Translations under genes and position numbers: made by a program
From: JBGPTK01 sp963797765
GTDB lineage: Bacteria > Acidobacteriota > Terriglobia > Acidiferrales > UBA7541
Length of the DNA stretch: 64,000 bases
Direction: 5' to 3'
NCBI GenBank assembly: GCA_963797765.1
Contig: CAWCQU010000007.1
Location: 186,001-250,000, forward strand
The notes under the pieces: model-generated
What the model saw: only the letters and a program-made list of their open reading frames with translations
Told to the model about the DNA's origin: nothing
Database searches by the model: none
Shown: positions 1 through 10,100 of the stretch, piece after piece
Numbering within the stretch: position 1 is the stretch's first letter
Layout: the number at the start of each line of letters is the position of its first letter

Positions 1-642
1 CAGGCGAAATTGCTGCGAGTGCTGGAAGATCGCAAGGTGCGCCGACTGGGCAGCAAAGTGGAAACGCCCGTGGATGTTCGCGTGGTGGCGGCTACAAACA
101 AAGATCCGCAACATGCAGTTTCCAGCGGCCAGCTTCGCCAGGACCTTTATTTCCGGCTGAACGTATTTCACATACATCTTCCGCCGCTGCGCGAGCACAA
201 GGAAGACGTCCCCGGGCTTGTTGAATATCTGTTGCGCGATATCAATATCAAGCATGGAAGGCAAGTTCCCGGCGTCAGCTCCGAAGTGATGGAACTATTC
301 AAGTCTTATCCGTGGCCCGGAAACGTTCGCGAACTGCGCAATGTGCTGGAGCGCGCCGCGATTGCCTGCGAGCGCGGACCAATTGGGCGCCAGCATCTTC
401 CTTCCGATTTTGGCCGCGCGCCGGTGACCGACACCAGCGCGCTTACCGGTCTTCGATTCCCGGTCGGCACCACGGTCGACGACGCCGAGCGCGAATTGAT
501 CATCCAAACATTGGCTGCCACCAACCAGAACAAAACCCGGGCGGCGGAACTCCTCGGAATCAGCCTGAAAACTCTGCACAACAAGCTGAAGGAATACGAG
601 TCGGCGCGGCAGCAGTCCCATGCAGCTCAGCCTGAAGACTAA
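1..642 (+). CDS. Sigma-54-dependent Fis-family regulator, C-terminal part
   Basis: The gene enters from outside the left edge in frame 1, and 213 residues are visible. What remains is the end of an AAA+ sigma-54 activation domain: the sensor I segment VRVVAATNKD near residue 30, then the conserved GQLRQDLYFRLNVF and SYPWPGNVRELRN motifs. A Fis-type helix-turn-helix closes the protein (NKTRAAELLGISLKTLHNKL, about residues 175-195). Walker A, Walker B, GAFTGA and any receiver domain lie outside the window. It would act as an enhancer-binding activator of RNA polymerase carrying sigma-54. The downstream histidine kinase overlaps it by 23 bp, so the two probably form a two-component pair. The family is certain; the target genes are unknown. 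Confidence 0.93.
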   Translation, partial: QAKLLRVLEDRKVRRLGSKVETPVDVRVVAATNKDPQHAVSSGQLRQDLYFRLNVFHIHLPPLREHKEDVPGLVEYLLRDINIKHGRQVPGVSSEVMELFKSYPWPGNVRELRNVLERAAIACERGPIGRQHLPSDFGRAPVTDTSALTGLRFPVGTTVDDAERELIIQTLAATNQNKTRAAELLGISLKTLHNKLKEYESARQQSHAAQPED

Positions 643-2455
643 GTTCACGCTGGCAACGGCGTTGCTCGTTCTCGCCGTCGTCACCGTGATTTCGGGCATT
701 TATCTCGGACGGCTGACTCGCCAGGTCGTCAGCCAAACGGACGACCGGGCGCGTTTCGTAGCGCAGCTAGTTTTTCACGAAGCGCAACAAGCGCTTACCG
801 ATGCCGCCGAACGCGGCGACGCCCCGATTTCTTCCAGCCCCGCCGATGTTCGCCAGTATGTGCGCTATGCCCTGCTGCAGGACGCCGGAATGAATTCGTT
901 GCTCGAATCCACGCTCGGTTACTCCCCCAATATCTACGAAATCTCGATCGCGGATGGCGAAGGTATGGTCTTGCTCTCCACCGACGCATCGCTTCCGGGT
1001 AAAATTGAAGCCCACCGTACACCTTACACTTCGCTGACGCGGGCTGGATTTCTTCAGCAATTGAAAATTCTTTACGGCCCCACTCAGGTATACGAAGTTG
1101 CTTTGCCTTTCAATTTGGGTGGAGTGCCCTATGGCGATGTACGGGTTGGCATCTCTACCGTGCTGCTGCGCACTGGAATCTCTCCGGACTTGCATAAGGC
1201 GGTGGTGTTTGTCCTGGGAGCCGTGCTGGTCTCCACGCTGTTCGCGGCTCTCTCGAGCTATATCACTCTGAATCCCCTGAAGCGGATCGTGGCGCAATTG
1301 GATCGCATCTCCGCGGGCGAGGCCGACGTAGCACCCGTCACCCAAGGCGGCGAGTTGGGCCAGGTGAGCACGAAAATCAGCCGGATTGGACAACAACTCC
1401 GCGATGTCCGCGAAATCTTCAGCACCTTGCGCGAAAACCTGAACCAGGTGATGACCGGCCTCGAGGATGGCCTGCTTCTTTTCAATTCAGATGGGCGCGC
1501 CATGCTGGTCAGTCCTTCCGCGGAAAAATTTCTCGGATCAAAATCGGAAACTCTGATGGGCAGGCGCGTGAGTGAAATTTTTCCGGAAGGCCACCCATTA
1601 CAACAGGCTTTGCACGTGCAAGGCGATCAGATCGAACCGGTGGAAGCTGCCGAAGTCCGCCTGGAAGGTTCGGACGGGCCCGTCCATGCCAGCGCCAGCA
1701 CGCAGGTGATTGTGGAGAACGGTTCGCGCATGGGCGTGCTCTTGACGCTGCGCGATCTCGATTCGCTCGAACGCATTGGCTCGCAACTCCAGGTATCCGA
1801 GCGCCTTTCCGCGCTCGGCCGCGCCACTGCTGGAGTTGCTCACGAAGTAAAAAATCCGCTGAATTCCATGCGCCTGTGGCTGGAGAATTTGAAGAGTAGT
1901 CTGCCCAGCGACCATGAAGGCCAGCAGGCGGTTCGAATCCTGGACGAAGAAATCGGACGCCTGGATCGCGTGGTAAAAACATTCCTCGATTTCTCGCGGC
2001 CGGTGGAGCTTCGCTTGGAAGAAACCGATCTTGGCAAGCTGATCGACGAGGTGCTCGAACTGGCCCAGCCTCAAATAGAAGCCGCGCGAGTCACGGCCAT
2101 TGCGGAAGTGCCCGCACAGTTCCCTCCCGCCAGTGTGGACCGCCAGTTGATCAAGCAAGCTTTGCTCAATCTCGTCCTCAACGCCTGCGAAGTGATGCCG
2201 CAGGGTGGAACGCTGACGGTTGCCCTGAGCCGCGTTGGCGATTTGGCGGAAGTCAGCGTGGCTGATTCCGGGCCGGGGATTGCGCTTCAAAACCGCGCCA
2301 AAGTATTCCAGTTGTTTTTCACCACGCGGCCCGGCGGCACCGGCATGGGACTGGCTACGACTTTTCGAATTGTACAGTTGCACAACGGTTCGATAGACTT
2401 TACTTCGGAGGTCGGCAAAGGCACCACCTTTCGCATCGAATTACCTCTGGCATAA
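620..2455 (+). CDS. Membrane sensor histidine kinase (NtrB/AtoS-like)
   Basis: A 611-residue inner-membrane kinase. It has a transmembrane helix at about 8-30, a periplasmic sensor region to about 190 and a second helix at 194-216. A HAMP domain follows (NPLKRIVAQLDRISAGE), then a PAS domain (about 285-385). The HisKA dimerisation box has the phosphoacceptor His408 in GVAHEVKNPLNSM. The HATPase domain shows the N box LLNLVLNACE, the G1 box ADSGPGI and the G2 box GGTGMGLA. It should autophosphorylate and pass phosphate to the sigma-54 regulator whose 3' end it overlaps by 23 bp, which implies coupled translation. The ligand is not evident. Confidence 0.93.
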   Translation: MQLSLKTKFTLATALLVLAVVTVISGIYLGRLTRQVVSQTDDRARFVAQLVFHEAQQALTDAAERGDAPISSSPADVRQYVRYALLQDAGMNSLLESTLGYSPNIYEISIADGEGMVLLSTDASLPGKIEAHRTPYTSLTRAGFLQQLKILYGPTQVYEVALPFNLGGVPYGDVRVGISTVLLRTGISPDLHKAVVFVLGAVLVSTLFAALSSYITLNPLKRIVAQLDRISAGEADVAPVTQGGELGQVSTKISRIGQQLRDVREIFSTLRENLNQVMTGLEDGLLLFNSDGRAMLVSPSAEKFLGSKSETLMGRRVSEIFPEGHPLQQALHVQGDQIEPVEAAEVRLEGSDGPVHASASTQVIVENGSRMGVLLTLRDLDSLERIGSQLQVSERLSALGRATAGVAHEVKNPLNSMRLWLENLKSSLPSDHEGQQAVRILDEEIGRLDRVVKTFLDFSRPVELRLEETDLGKLIDEVLELAQPQIEAARVTAIAEVPAQFPPASVDRQLIKQALLNLVLNACEVMPQGGTLTVALSRVGDLAEVSVADSGPGIALQNRAKVFQLFFTTRPGGTGMGLATTFRIVQLHNGSIDFTSEVGKGTTFRIELPLA

Positions 2456-2457
2456 AC

Positions 2458-3027
2458 ATGCTCCGCTTAACAAAATTCGCAGAGGTACTGCTCGCTCTGC
2501 TCGCTTGCATCGCCCTGAGCGGCGTTTCCGGGTGCCAGAAGCGAACCGTGCAGGCCGCTCCACCAGTCATCGCCACGCCGCAACCGATTGAAAATCCGCC
2601 GCCCACGCCGAAACCAGCCACGAATTCCGAGCCCGCGCCAGAGGCGCCCGCTCCCGCGAAGCAACCCGCGGCGAATCCGGCCACCAAGCCGGCACCGCGC
2701 CGGCCCGCTCCCTCGCCAAAGGAAAATTCGGATCAGACCCAAAATCAGCCGCAAAAGCCGGCCGCGCCGCAGATGTCTCAGCAGCTTTCGCCCGCCGACC
2801 AAGTGGTCTATCAGCGCAACACCAACGGCGACATTGCCGCCGCGGAAAAAAATCTCCAGCAGGTAAAAGGGCGCGAAATTAACGCAGCCCAGCACGACCT
2901 GGTGGAAAAAATTCAGGGGTTCCTCACCCAGGCACGCGATGCGATCCGTGAATCGGATTGGGTTCGCGCCCGCAACCTGGCCCAAAAAGCCTTCGTCCTC
3001 TCCGTCGAACTCGCCAATTCACTTTAG
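2458..3027 (+). CDS. Pro/Ala-rich lipoprotein of unknown function
   Basis: A 189-residue protein beginning two bases after the histidine kinase stop, so co-transcription is likely. The N-terminus is a lipoprotein signal peptide ending in the lipobox LSGVSGC, with Cys26 the predicted lipidation site. Residues 33-105 are a low-complexity Pro/Ala/Lys stretch that probably spans the envelope. The last 80 residues look helical and hydrophilic, with a Gln-rich start. I recognise no domain. Its position suggests it may serve the neighbouring two-component system, but this is inference. Confidence 0.75.
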   Translation: MLRLTKFAEVLLALLACIALSGVSGCQKRTVQAAPPVIATPQPIENPPPTPKPATNSEPAPEAPAPAKQPAANPATKPAPRRPAPSPKENSDQTQNQPQKPAAPQMSQQLSPADQVVYQRNTNGDIAAAEKNLQQVKGREINAAQHDLVEKIQGFLTQARDAIRESDWVRARNLAQKAFVLSVELANSL

Positions 3028-3067
3028 TCGAGCCTTTTCGTTTCATGGAACCGCGGCGCAAGGCTCC

Positions 3068-3098
3068 TATAATTTCCGTTTGCTGATAAGATGTCGGC
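3068..3098 (+). promoter_or_regulatory. -10-like elements just upstream of the glycine oxidase gene
   Basis: TATAAT lies at 3068-3073 and TAAGAT at 3087-3092, the latter six bases before the GTG start. No convincing -35 lies at the right distance from either. If the TAAGAT copy is used, the mRNA would be nearly leaderless, as inferred for the Ser/Thr kinase gene at 27775. Confidence 0.3.
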
Positions 3099-4223
3099 GT
3101 GCGAACGTACGACGTCCTCATAATTGGCGGCGGGATTATCGGCGGGTCGATCGCCTTCGAACTCGCGCGCAAGAATCTGCGCGTCGCCGTCCTCGACCGG
3201 CAACAGCCCGGCCGCGAAGCTTCCTGGGCCGCTGCCGGAATGCTCTGCCCCGCGCCCGACCAATCGGATTTCCTTCCAGTGGTTCCGCTGGCGAAAGAAA
3301 GTTTCGCGCTTTATCCCCAGTTTGTCGCTTCCGTTGAGGAAGCTTCCGGCCGCCCCACTGGATTCCGGCGCGATGGCGCGCTCTATCTATTTTTTGGCGC
3401 GGCTGCGGAGGACGAACGCGATCGAATGGTGATGGAGCATCTGCGGCTTGGATTGGCCTCCGAAACCATTCCGGTGGACGGTGCTCGCCGCATCGAACCG
3501 AAAATCGGACCGGATGTTCGAGCTGCAGCGTGGCTGCCGTACGAAACTTCCGTCGAGCCGCGACTGTTAACGGAGGCCGTGCTGGCCGCCGCCAAGCGCC
3601 GGAATGCCACGATTCTTTCCGGCGTCGCGGTCACTTCAATTCTACGCCAGGGAAATCGGTGCACTGGGGTAATCGCGGAAGGCGAGAAATTCGAGGCCAA
3701 ACAAATTATCGTCGCGGCCGGAAGTTTTTCAGCCGGAATCGATTGGCTGGAATCCTATGCGCCGACGCGGCCTGTGCGTGGACAGATGGTCGCCCTACGC
3801 TCGTCGAATTCGAATCTGCGGTGCTCGATCCGAGGCGAATCGGGCTACCTGGTGCCGCGGAACGATAGCCGCACCATCGCCGGCAGCACGTTGGAAAACG
3901 CTGGATTCGAAAAAGAAATCACGCCCGCCGGAATTCAAAGGATTTTGCGCGCCGCTCTGGAGCTAGTTCCTTCCCTGGCGGACGCCGCAATTATCGAAAC
4001 CTGGGCCGGCCTTCGTCCTGATACACCTGATCATCTTCCGATTCTTGGTCCCACCGATATCGAAGGATTGCTGATCGCCACCGGACACTATCGCAACGGC
4101 ATCCTGCTGGCGCCCGTGACGGCGAAACTGTTGTGCGACTGGGTTGTTAACGGCCGCACCTCGATCGCCACCGAAACGTTTAGTCCCCTGCGATTCTCGC
4201 AAGTTCCTCGCCCCGCTGGTTGA
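3099..4223 (+). CDS. thiO: Glycine oxidase ThiO
   Basis: A 374-residue FAD-dependent D-amino-acid/glycine oxidase of the DAO family, which oxidises glycine to iminoacetic acid for the thiazole half of thiamine. The dinucleotide-binding motif VLIIGGGIIGGSIAFEL lies at residues 5-21, followed by the family motif REASWAAAGMLCP. The C-terminus has the substrate/FAD signature WAGLRPDTPDHLPILG and GHYRNGILLAPVTA. Length matches the family. The start is a GTG; no other in-frame start lies in front of the FAD motif. No other thi gene is present, so a general D-amino-acid oxidase role cannot be excluded. Confidence 0.88.
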   Translation: MRTYDVLIIGGGIIGGSIAFELARKNLRVAVLDRQQPGREASWAAAGMLCPAPDQSDFLPVVPLAKESFALYPQFVASVEEASGRPTGFRRDGALYLFFGAAAEDERDRMVMEHLRLGLASETIPVDGARRIEPKIGPDVRAAAWLPYETSVEPRLLTEAVLAAAKRRNATILSGVAVTSILRQGNRCTGVIAEGEKFEAKQIIVAAGSFSAGIDWLESYAPTRPVRGQMVALRSSNSNLRCSIRGESGYLVPRNDSRTIAGSTLENAGFEKEITPAGIQRILRAALELVPSLADAAIIETWAGLRPDTPDHLPILGPTDIEGLLIATGHYRNGILLAPVTAKLLCDWVVNGRTSIATETFSPLRFSQVPRPAG

Positions 4224-4246
4224 TCACGGATTCTGCACGGCAAAGA

Positions 4247-5098
4247 CTAAAAAGGAATTTTGCTTCTCTGCGGTTCGCGATTTGAGGGGCCCGCGAGCGT
4301 GGAGGCCTGCCCCGGAGTGGTGAAATTTATTTTGTCGGCTTCCAGAAACAACGGCCGGTTTAATGTAACGTCCAACGTTGTTCCGCGCGGCATCTCCGCG
4401 TCTGGGCCCCGTGAAAGCAATACGCCGATCAATCCCGCCGCCGCGCCGATACCGGCGCCAATCCCCGCTCCTTGCGCGCTGCGGCCCGCGATCGCGCCAA
4501 TTCCAGCGCCGGCCGTGGTGGTTTTGGCGATTGTGCCGATGTCCGAAGCCTTATCGGTATCGCCCTTGATTTTGCCTTCGTCGTCCGTGCTCTCGCCGCC
4601 GCCGGTGCCCGCATTCGAGGGCACGGCATTAAAGCTGGCTACATAACCATTCGGCAGGATCAGCGTGTTCAATTTGATCATCAGCTCCGCGCGGCCCTTC
4701 ACGCGCCCGGCGCGTTTCGTTTCCACGATTTCTCCGCCGACAAATGAGCCCGCCGGAATCATGATTTTTCCTTCCACCACCACAGGAAAGAGCGTCTCCA
4801 GGTAAACGGGATCGCCGGGCCGCGCCGAGCGAGTGGAAATTGCGTTGTGCAGGACCAGCGGAAGCTTCGTCCCCAGGGGCACTTCGACTTTGGCGGTCTT
4901 CACCGGGGCAGCCTGATTAGGATCGGCAGCGGGAGTTTGCGAAGGCGCTGGCGCCGGGGCTTTGGGCGCTTCTGTCTTTGCCGATGCAGGGGGTTGTGCG
5001 GCAGGCCCTTCCGGCGATTGCGCGCACACAACGCTTCCAAGAAAAAGCGCGAGAACTCCCATTCCAGAAACTTTCAAGCACAGCGTGCGAGCCTTCAT
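4247..5098 (-). CDS. Secreted protein with glycine-zipper region
   Basis: A 283-residue exported protein. I take the ATG at 5098 because a strong GGAGG lies six bases upstream; the open frame extends eight codons further. A signal peptide ends near VVCAQ and is followed by a Pro/Ala-rich linker (about 30-70). Next comes a beta-rich region with PLGTKLPLVLHNAI and IPAGSFVGGEIVETKRAG, which resembles the periplasmic part of TrbI/VirB10-like acidobacterial proteins. A Gly-rich stretch follows (GAGIGAIAGRSAQGAGIGAG), typical of glycine-zipper membrane association, then a beta-rich tail. It faces thiO convergently, 23 bp apart. The function is unknown. Confidence 0.75.
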   Translation of the reverse strand: MKARTLCLKVSGMGVLALFLGSVVCAQSPEGPAAQPPASAKTEAPKAPAPAPSQTPAADPNQAAPVKTAKVEVPLGTKLPLVLHNAISTRSARPGDPVYLETLFPVVVEGKIMIPAGSFVGGEIVETKRAGRVKGRAELMIKLNTLILPNGYVASFNAVPSNAGTGGGESTDDEGKIKGDTDKASDIGTIAKTTTAGAGIGAIAGRSAQGAGIGAGIGAAAGLIGVLLSRGPDAEMPRGTTLDVTLNRPLFLEADKINFTTPGQASTLAGPSNREPQRSKIPF

Positions 5099-5231
5099 CG
5101 AATCCTCCGCCGATCCTTGCACGATTCAGATGCCCCGCTTCGGCCCACAGGATGCTTTGAGATTATCCCTCCGCATTCCTTCTTGCAACGATTGCTCGTC
5201 GTCAGCTTTCCATTCGCAAGTGCGACTGCAT

Positions 5232-5260
5232 TTGACTCTCCCGCAGGTTGCGCTTACCCT
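5232..5260 (+). promoter_or_regulatory. Putative sigma-70 promoter for the 66-residue protein gene
   Basis: TTGACT (5232-5237) is separated by 17 bases from TACCCT (5255-5260), 28 bases before the downstream ATG. The -35 is followed by C, as in three other promoters here (20262, 27812, 36369). Confidence 0.45.
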
Positions 5261-5288
5261 GTGGCGGCAAAATCATGAGGAGAAACCG

Positions 5289-5489
5289 ATGGCGAAACTG
5301 GCACTGGTTTACGGGATGCGATTGCTTCCGGCCGACGATCTCGACGCCGTGGGCGAGGCCGCGGTCACGATGAAGAACGGCAAGCCGGCGCACATCACCA
5401 TGCATTTGATTGAAGGCAGCAAACAAGAAATCGAAAAAACGTTGCGCCAGTCCATCGATGCGTTTTTCGATCTGTACCCGGAGATCTGA
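5289..5489 (+). CDS. Small conserved-looking hypothetical protein
   Basis: A 66-residue soluble protein, starting MAKLALVYGMRLLPADDLDA and ending in an acidic helix (DAFFDLYPEI). GAGG with an A-rich spacer ahead of the ATG, and a promoter 28 bases upstream, support this start over longer in-frame extensions. No motif is recognised. The gene stands alone, with opposite-strand genes on both sides. Confidence 0.6.
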   Translation: MAKLALVYGMRLLPADDLDAVGEAAVTMKNGKPAHITMHLIEGSKQEIEKTLRQSIDAFFDLYPEI

Positions 5490-5620
5490 ACTGGTTTTGC
5501 GTCTGTGAAATAAATGCGATTCGTCTGCCGGCGGTAAGGGGAGCCGCTTGTTTATCCTGAGCCTCGAAGTGCTGCGCCCAGAGCGGTCGAGATCGTTCGA
5601 AGAATAAGTGGGGAACCACC

Positions 5621-5941
5621 CTAGGTGAGCACAACGGTTTGGCCCGTTAGGTCAAACCTTTTGCGGCAGCGGATATTCCGGCAGGCCACCATCTCGTCGA
5701 TTCGCACCATGTACGAGCGCGCTTTTTCGTAGTGCTTGCGGTCCTCTTCGCCCGCGCCTTTCGGCAGCGCCGCTTTTTTTGTACGAACCATCCAGCGGAC
5801 CGGGAACGCGTTTTCCTGGCGGCAGTGCGGGCAAACGAGCGTCATCTGCTTCGTTTCTTCTTTCTCGTCGTAAAATCTTCTCTCGTCCATGGCCGCCTCA
5901 AATGCGATTTCGATTTTCGCCGCGATCGCCTGTTTCTTCAA
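5621..5941 (-). CDS. Small two-CxxC zinc-ribbon-like protein
   Basis: A 106-residue protein whose two CxxC-type knuckles (CPHC near residue 37 and CRNIRC near 87) could form one zinc ribbon. Between them lies a basic, Lys/Arg-rich helix. Its ATG overlaps the deacetylase stop by the ATGA arrangement (5938-5941), so it is probably translated by coupling. No assignable function; it might bind nucleic acid or a protein partner. Confidence 0.65.
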   Translation of the reverse strand: MKKQAIAAKIEIAFEAAMDERRFYDEKEETKQMTLVCPHCRQENAFPVRWMVRTKKAALPKGAGEEDRKHYEKARSYMVRIDEMVACRNIRCRKRFDLTGQTVVLT

Positions 5942-6645
5942 ATTGCGTTAATTTGATCGACAGTAAGAAATTCAAGCCCTGCATCTTTCCATCGCGGCAG
6001 CCAGTATTCCAGCGCCGCTACCGTGTGCTGGCGATCGCCTCTTAACTTGCGATGATCGCCGTCATGCAAGAGGACAATATCCCCTCCTCGCGCGCGGCGC
6101 AAGCGTTCGATCACCGGCGCAGCGGGCTGCGGCTTCCAATCCCAGGCCCACGCCGACCACATCACCACTGCCGAAAATCCCCCGCGACGGACGACTGAGT
6201 TGAGTTGCGGGCCTCGAAATCCGTACGGCGGGCGCATCCAGACGCATGCTTTCCCCGCCGCGGCCTGAATGGCTTCCTGGCAGCGCGACAACTCCTCTTC
6301 GATCCGCCGGGAGCTCAGCCAAATCAAGTCCGGGTGCGTTTCCGTGTGGTTGCCGATGAGGTGCCCACGCGCCGCGATCTCCGCGGCAAGCTCGGGACAC
6401 TCTCTCACGAATTTACCGATCAGAAAAAATGTGGCGTGAATTTGATGGCGTTCCAGAAGAGCGAGCAACGCCGGAGTAATTTGGGGATTCGGTCCGTCGT
6501 CAAACGTCAACGCGATCGCGCGGGGATTTCCTGAATGGCGAATGGTGCGGCCGAAAAGTTGCGAAGCGGGATGCATCGCGCCCCAGGACGCGGCTCCGGC
6601 GATTCCCGCCGCCCCCGTGAGCGCCGCGATGGTTCCCGCAATCAT
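5938..6645 (-). CDS. Polysaccharide deacetylase (NodB domain)
   Basis: A carbohydrate esterase family 4 enzyme that removes N- or O-acetyl groups from surface glycans or peptidoglycan. All NodB motifs are visible: TFDDGP (metal-binding Asp pair), HTETHPDL (the HxxxH zinc ligands), RPPYG, and the C-terminal LLHDGDH. An N-terminal hydrophobic stretch (MIAGTIAALTGAAGIAGAA) would anchor or export it. I chose the ATG at 6645, 13 bases after the upstream gene's stop. The open frame continues to 6741, but that would overlap the upstream gene by 83 bases with a very basic leader. It is followed by the zinc-ribbon gene with a 4-base overlap. Confidence 0.88.
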   Translation of the reverse strand: MIAGTIAALTGAAGIAGAASWGAMHPASQLFGRTIRHSGNPRAIALTFDDGPNPQITPALLALLERHQIHATFFLIGKFVRECPELAAEIAARGHLIGNHTETHPDLIWLSSRRIEEELSRCQEAIQAAAGKACVWMRPPYGFRGPQLNSVVRRGGFSAVVMWSAWAWDWKPQPAAPVIERLRRARGGDIVLLHDGDHRKLRGDRQHTVAALEYWLPRWKDAGLEFLTVDQINAI

Positions 6646-6658
6646 GCGTCCGAGCGGA

Positions 6659-7018
6659 TCATTTCGGTGGAGGAGGCTCGACCGGAGCTTGCTTGGCTTC
6701 CTTCGACGCGTATTGCGGCCTGGTCTCGATTTCCACCGCAATTTTTTTTTCGCCTTCCTCGCGGTATTTTACCTTGATGTAAAGTCCGGGCGCCAATTGC
6801 CCGGTTATTTTCGTGGCATCATCGATTTCAATTGGTATCGTATTCGTATTCTTGCTGAACACCCCGTTCTTGCGCACGGAAACAGTCTTGTCTTTTACTT
6901 TGTAGATCGTCCCCGTCAAACTTTTTGTTTCCCCGGCCCCCGCGATTGCAACACCGCCGAGCAGAACCATTGCTAAGAGTAATGTTAATTTCAAGAAGCA
7001 CCTCGAACCCGAGGTCAT
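6659..7018 (-). CDS. Small secreted protein of unknown function
   Basis: A 119-residue exported protein. The ATG at 7018 gives a normal signal peptide (CFLKLTLLLAMVLLGGVAIAGA); the upstream extension is Arg-rich and unlikely. The mature part has an OB/SH3-like beta pattern (LTGTIYKVKDKTVSVRKNG, then IPIEIDDATKITGQLAPG), resembling DUF5666-type periplasmic beta-barrel proteins. It ends in a Pro-rich tail. It lies 13 bases upstream of the deacetylase, so the three minus-strand genes here look like one operon. Confidence 0.62.
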   Translation of the reverse strand: MTSGSRCFLKLTLLLAMVLLGGVAIAGAGETKSLTGTIYKVKDKTVSVRKNGVFSKNTNTIPIEIDDATKITGQLAPGLYIKVKYREEGEKKIAVEIETRPQYASKEAKQAPVEPPPPK

Positions 7019-7192
7019 TCTCGCATGCCCGGAACGCGGGCGCCAGCATTGGGGATTCGCGCCATCCGGTTTCCGTCTTTTTTGGAAATTTCGACGATGA
7101 TCGCTGGGTAACCCTGGCATGCCTCGTAGCGTCTAATCGCTGGTACTTCAGGCATACTAGAACAAAATCGCATCGCAAAGGACCGAGCTGGG

Positions 7193-10100
7193 GTGAAAAA
7201 GCGGCATTCAATCTATTGGCTCGCGCTGCTGTTGCTTTCCGCAACTGTTCTTGGCGCTCAGCAAACCCCGGCGCCCTCCACAGCTCCACCGTCCACCGGA
7301 ATTGTACACGCGCCCCAGGGCGCGCCCATACCAGGGGCAACAGTCCGATTGACCAATTCAGCCACTGGACAATCGTGGGTCAGTTGGACGGACGTAAACG
7401 GAAAATTCGATTTTCCTGGATTGCCGGATGGACACTACCGGCTGGAAGTGGAACAGTTAGGATTTGTCTCCGCCACCCGCGAAGCCGACCTCACGTTTCC
7501 GCCGAAAACATCGATGGATTTTTCTTTGAGAATTGCGACTCTGCAGGAAGAATTGGCCGCGGCCACGCCTGCGGCGCCGAAACCGGCCGCACCGGCAAGC
7601 ACACCGCCAGCCGTCTCGACAGCCGATACCAAATCCAGTGAAACAGCGAGCGCAACTCCACAGACAGCCACGTCTACGCCCAGCACTACTGCCCCATCTG
7701 GCAATCGCCCTGGAAATGGAAGGGGCCCGAATGGCCAGGGGCAGAATGGCGGCCGCCGCGGGCAGCAGGCTCTGCCTCCCGGCGTGGTGAATGCATTGCG
7801 CCAGGGAATGGGCCAGGGAGGCTTTCAACAAGTGGATGTCTCCGGCCAGCCTGGTGCGCAAGACGAATCTGCCGGGGCGGCCGCGGGTCCGCTTGGCGCA
7901 GCATCCTCTTCCGATGCGTTACTCATGAATGGAACTGTGGGCCGGGGAGTATCCGGCGGCGGTGGTCCGGACATGAGCGGGGTGGCTGGCGCTTTTGGCG
8001 GAGCAGGAGGTGTTGACGCGACGGGCGCACCTGGTGGAGCAGGAAATCCCTTCGGTCAAGCTGGCGGGGGTGGACAAGGCCCAGGACAAGGCGGATTTCC
8101 CGGAGGAGGACCCGGGGGTGGCGGAGGACCTGGCGTTAGCGTTGTTCAGAGACAAGGCGGTGGAGGTGCAGGTGGAGGAGGCCGAGGAGGCGGGGGAAGA
8201 GGCGGTCAGGGCGGAGGCGGACGGCAAGTCGCGTTTGGCGACGGAGTGGGCGCGCTGTGGGGAACGCAGCGAATCATGCGGCAGACAGTAAATCGCATGC
8301 GGTTCAGCTTCTTCGATACCTACGACAATTCCGTATGGGATGCGCGGCCGTATTCGATCACCGGAGTCGAATCACCCAAGCTGGGCCATTACAACGAGCG
8401 GCTGGGCTTGATCCTGGGAGGGCCGTTGCGCATCCCGAAAATTTACGACGGCCGCGATCGCACATTTTTCTTTGCAAATTACACGCACGGCTCGGCGCAA
8501 AGCGCCGTGGATACATTTGCAACGGTTCCGACCGTGCCCGAACGATCCGGCGACTTCAGCGATCGCAGCGCGCAGCTTTTCAATCCGTGCGCGAATCCTT
8601 CCTGCACAGCGATCATCACCGGACCGCGCCCGTCGCTGGGCAGCCAGATTCCGCAAAGCATGCAGAACTCCGCGGCGCTGGGGCTGCTGCCTTTTGTTCC
8701 GCTGCCGAATTTGCCGGGCTTCGTTCAAAATTTTCACCAGCAGAACAACGTGCCGGTGACCAGCGACGCGCTGAATTTCCACGTGATCCACACCATCAAC
8801 GCCAAGCTGAATTTCAACGTGGGCTATAACTTCAGCTCCACGCGACAGGATTCGCTGACCAGTTTTCCCCTGCTGGGCAGCAATTCCTCCAGCCGCAATC
8901 AAAACGTTACCTTCGGACTGGTTCAGAATTGGAGCGCTCGCTTTCTGCAAAGCACCACCTTTAATTGGAGCCGCACACGCGCGCGGTTGCTGAGCAACGA
9001 TTCCTTTGGGCCGGACATTGCCGGAAATCTGGGCATCACCGGCATCTCCACCGATCCCATCAATTTCGGTGTTCCGTTGCTCAGCTTTACAAATTTCACC
9101 GATGCCAGCGATCCCGTTCCGGCGCTCACGCGCAACATGACCTATCGTTTCAACGACGGCATCACCTACTCGCGGACCAAGCACAGCTTGCGATTCGGAT
9201 TTGAAGTGCGCCGCATGGAAAATAATTACCAGTCAGACCCCATCCCGCGCGGCCAATTTACGTTTACCGGCCAGCAAACCAGCCAACTCGATGCGAACGG
9301 ACAGCCGGTTTCCGGCACGGGCCTCGACTTTGCCGATTTCCTGCTGGGACTTCCCCAGGCGACAAACACACAGTTTGGAAGCACTAGCACGTATTTCCGC
9401 AGTTGGGCCTATGTGGCCTACGCGCAAGACGATTGGAGAATTCATCCGCGGTTCACATTCCAATATGGCGTGCGGTATCAGGTCACCACCCCGCCCATCG
9501 AACTCTACAACGCGCTCGCCAATCTCGATATCAACCTGATCAACCCCGCCGCGCAGGTTTACATTCCGGGCCAGACTTCTCCCTTCACCGGCGTCAATAC
9601 CCGTGCGTTGATCCGCACTGATTACAACGATTGGGCGCCACGCCTGGGCATCGCCTGGAATCCGAAATTGAAATTGAAAACAGTCGTGCGCGCCGGATAC
9701 TCCATCTTTTACAACCAGTCGGTTTACAACCAACTCGCGCGCTCCATGGCCAATCAGCCGCCGTTTGCGGAAGCACAAACGCGGTTGAGCAGCGCCTCTC
9801 AACTGCTTACGCTCCAGAACGGTTTTCCGCCGCAACCGCCCGCCGACGTGCCGAACACCATCGCTGTCGACCCCAATTATCGTCCCGGATATGCGCAACT
9901 CTGGAATTTGTCCATCGAGACCACGCTCAGAACAAATTGGATCCTGGAAACCACCTACACCGGGACCAAGGGCACGCATCTCGATCTGCTGCGCGCGCCC
10001 AATCGTTTCGTCGGCACAAATCCGAACGATCCGACAGAGCCGCGTTTAATTCCCGATGCCAGCGCGTTCACCTACGATACCTACGGGGCGTCTTCCATCT

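Noticed and set aside
8372..9979. Antisense frames of about 250-270 codons opposite the TonB receptor gene
   Set aside because: The receptor gene is complete; these have no ribosome-binding site or motif.
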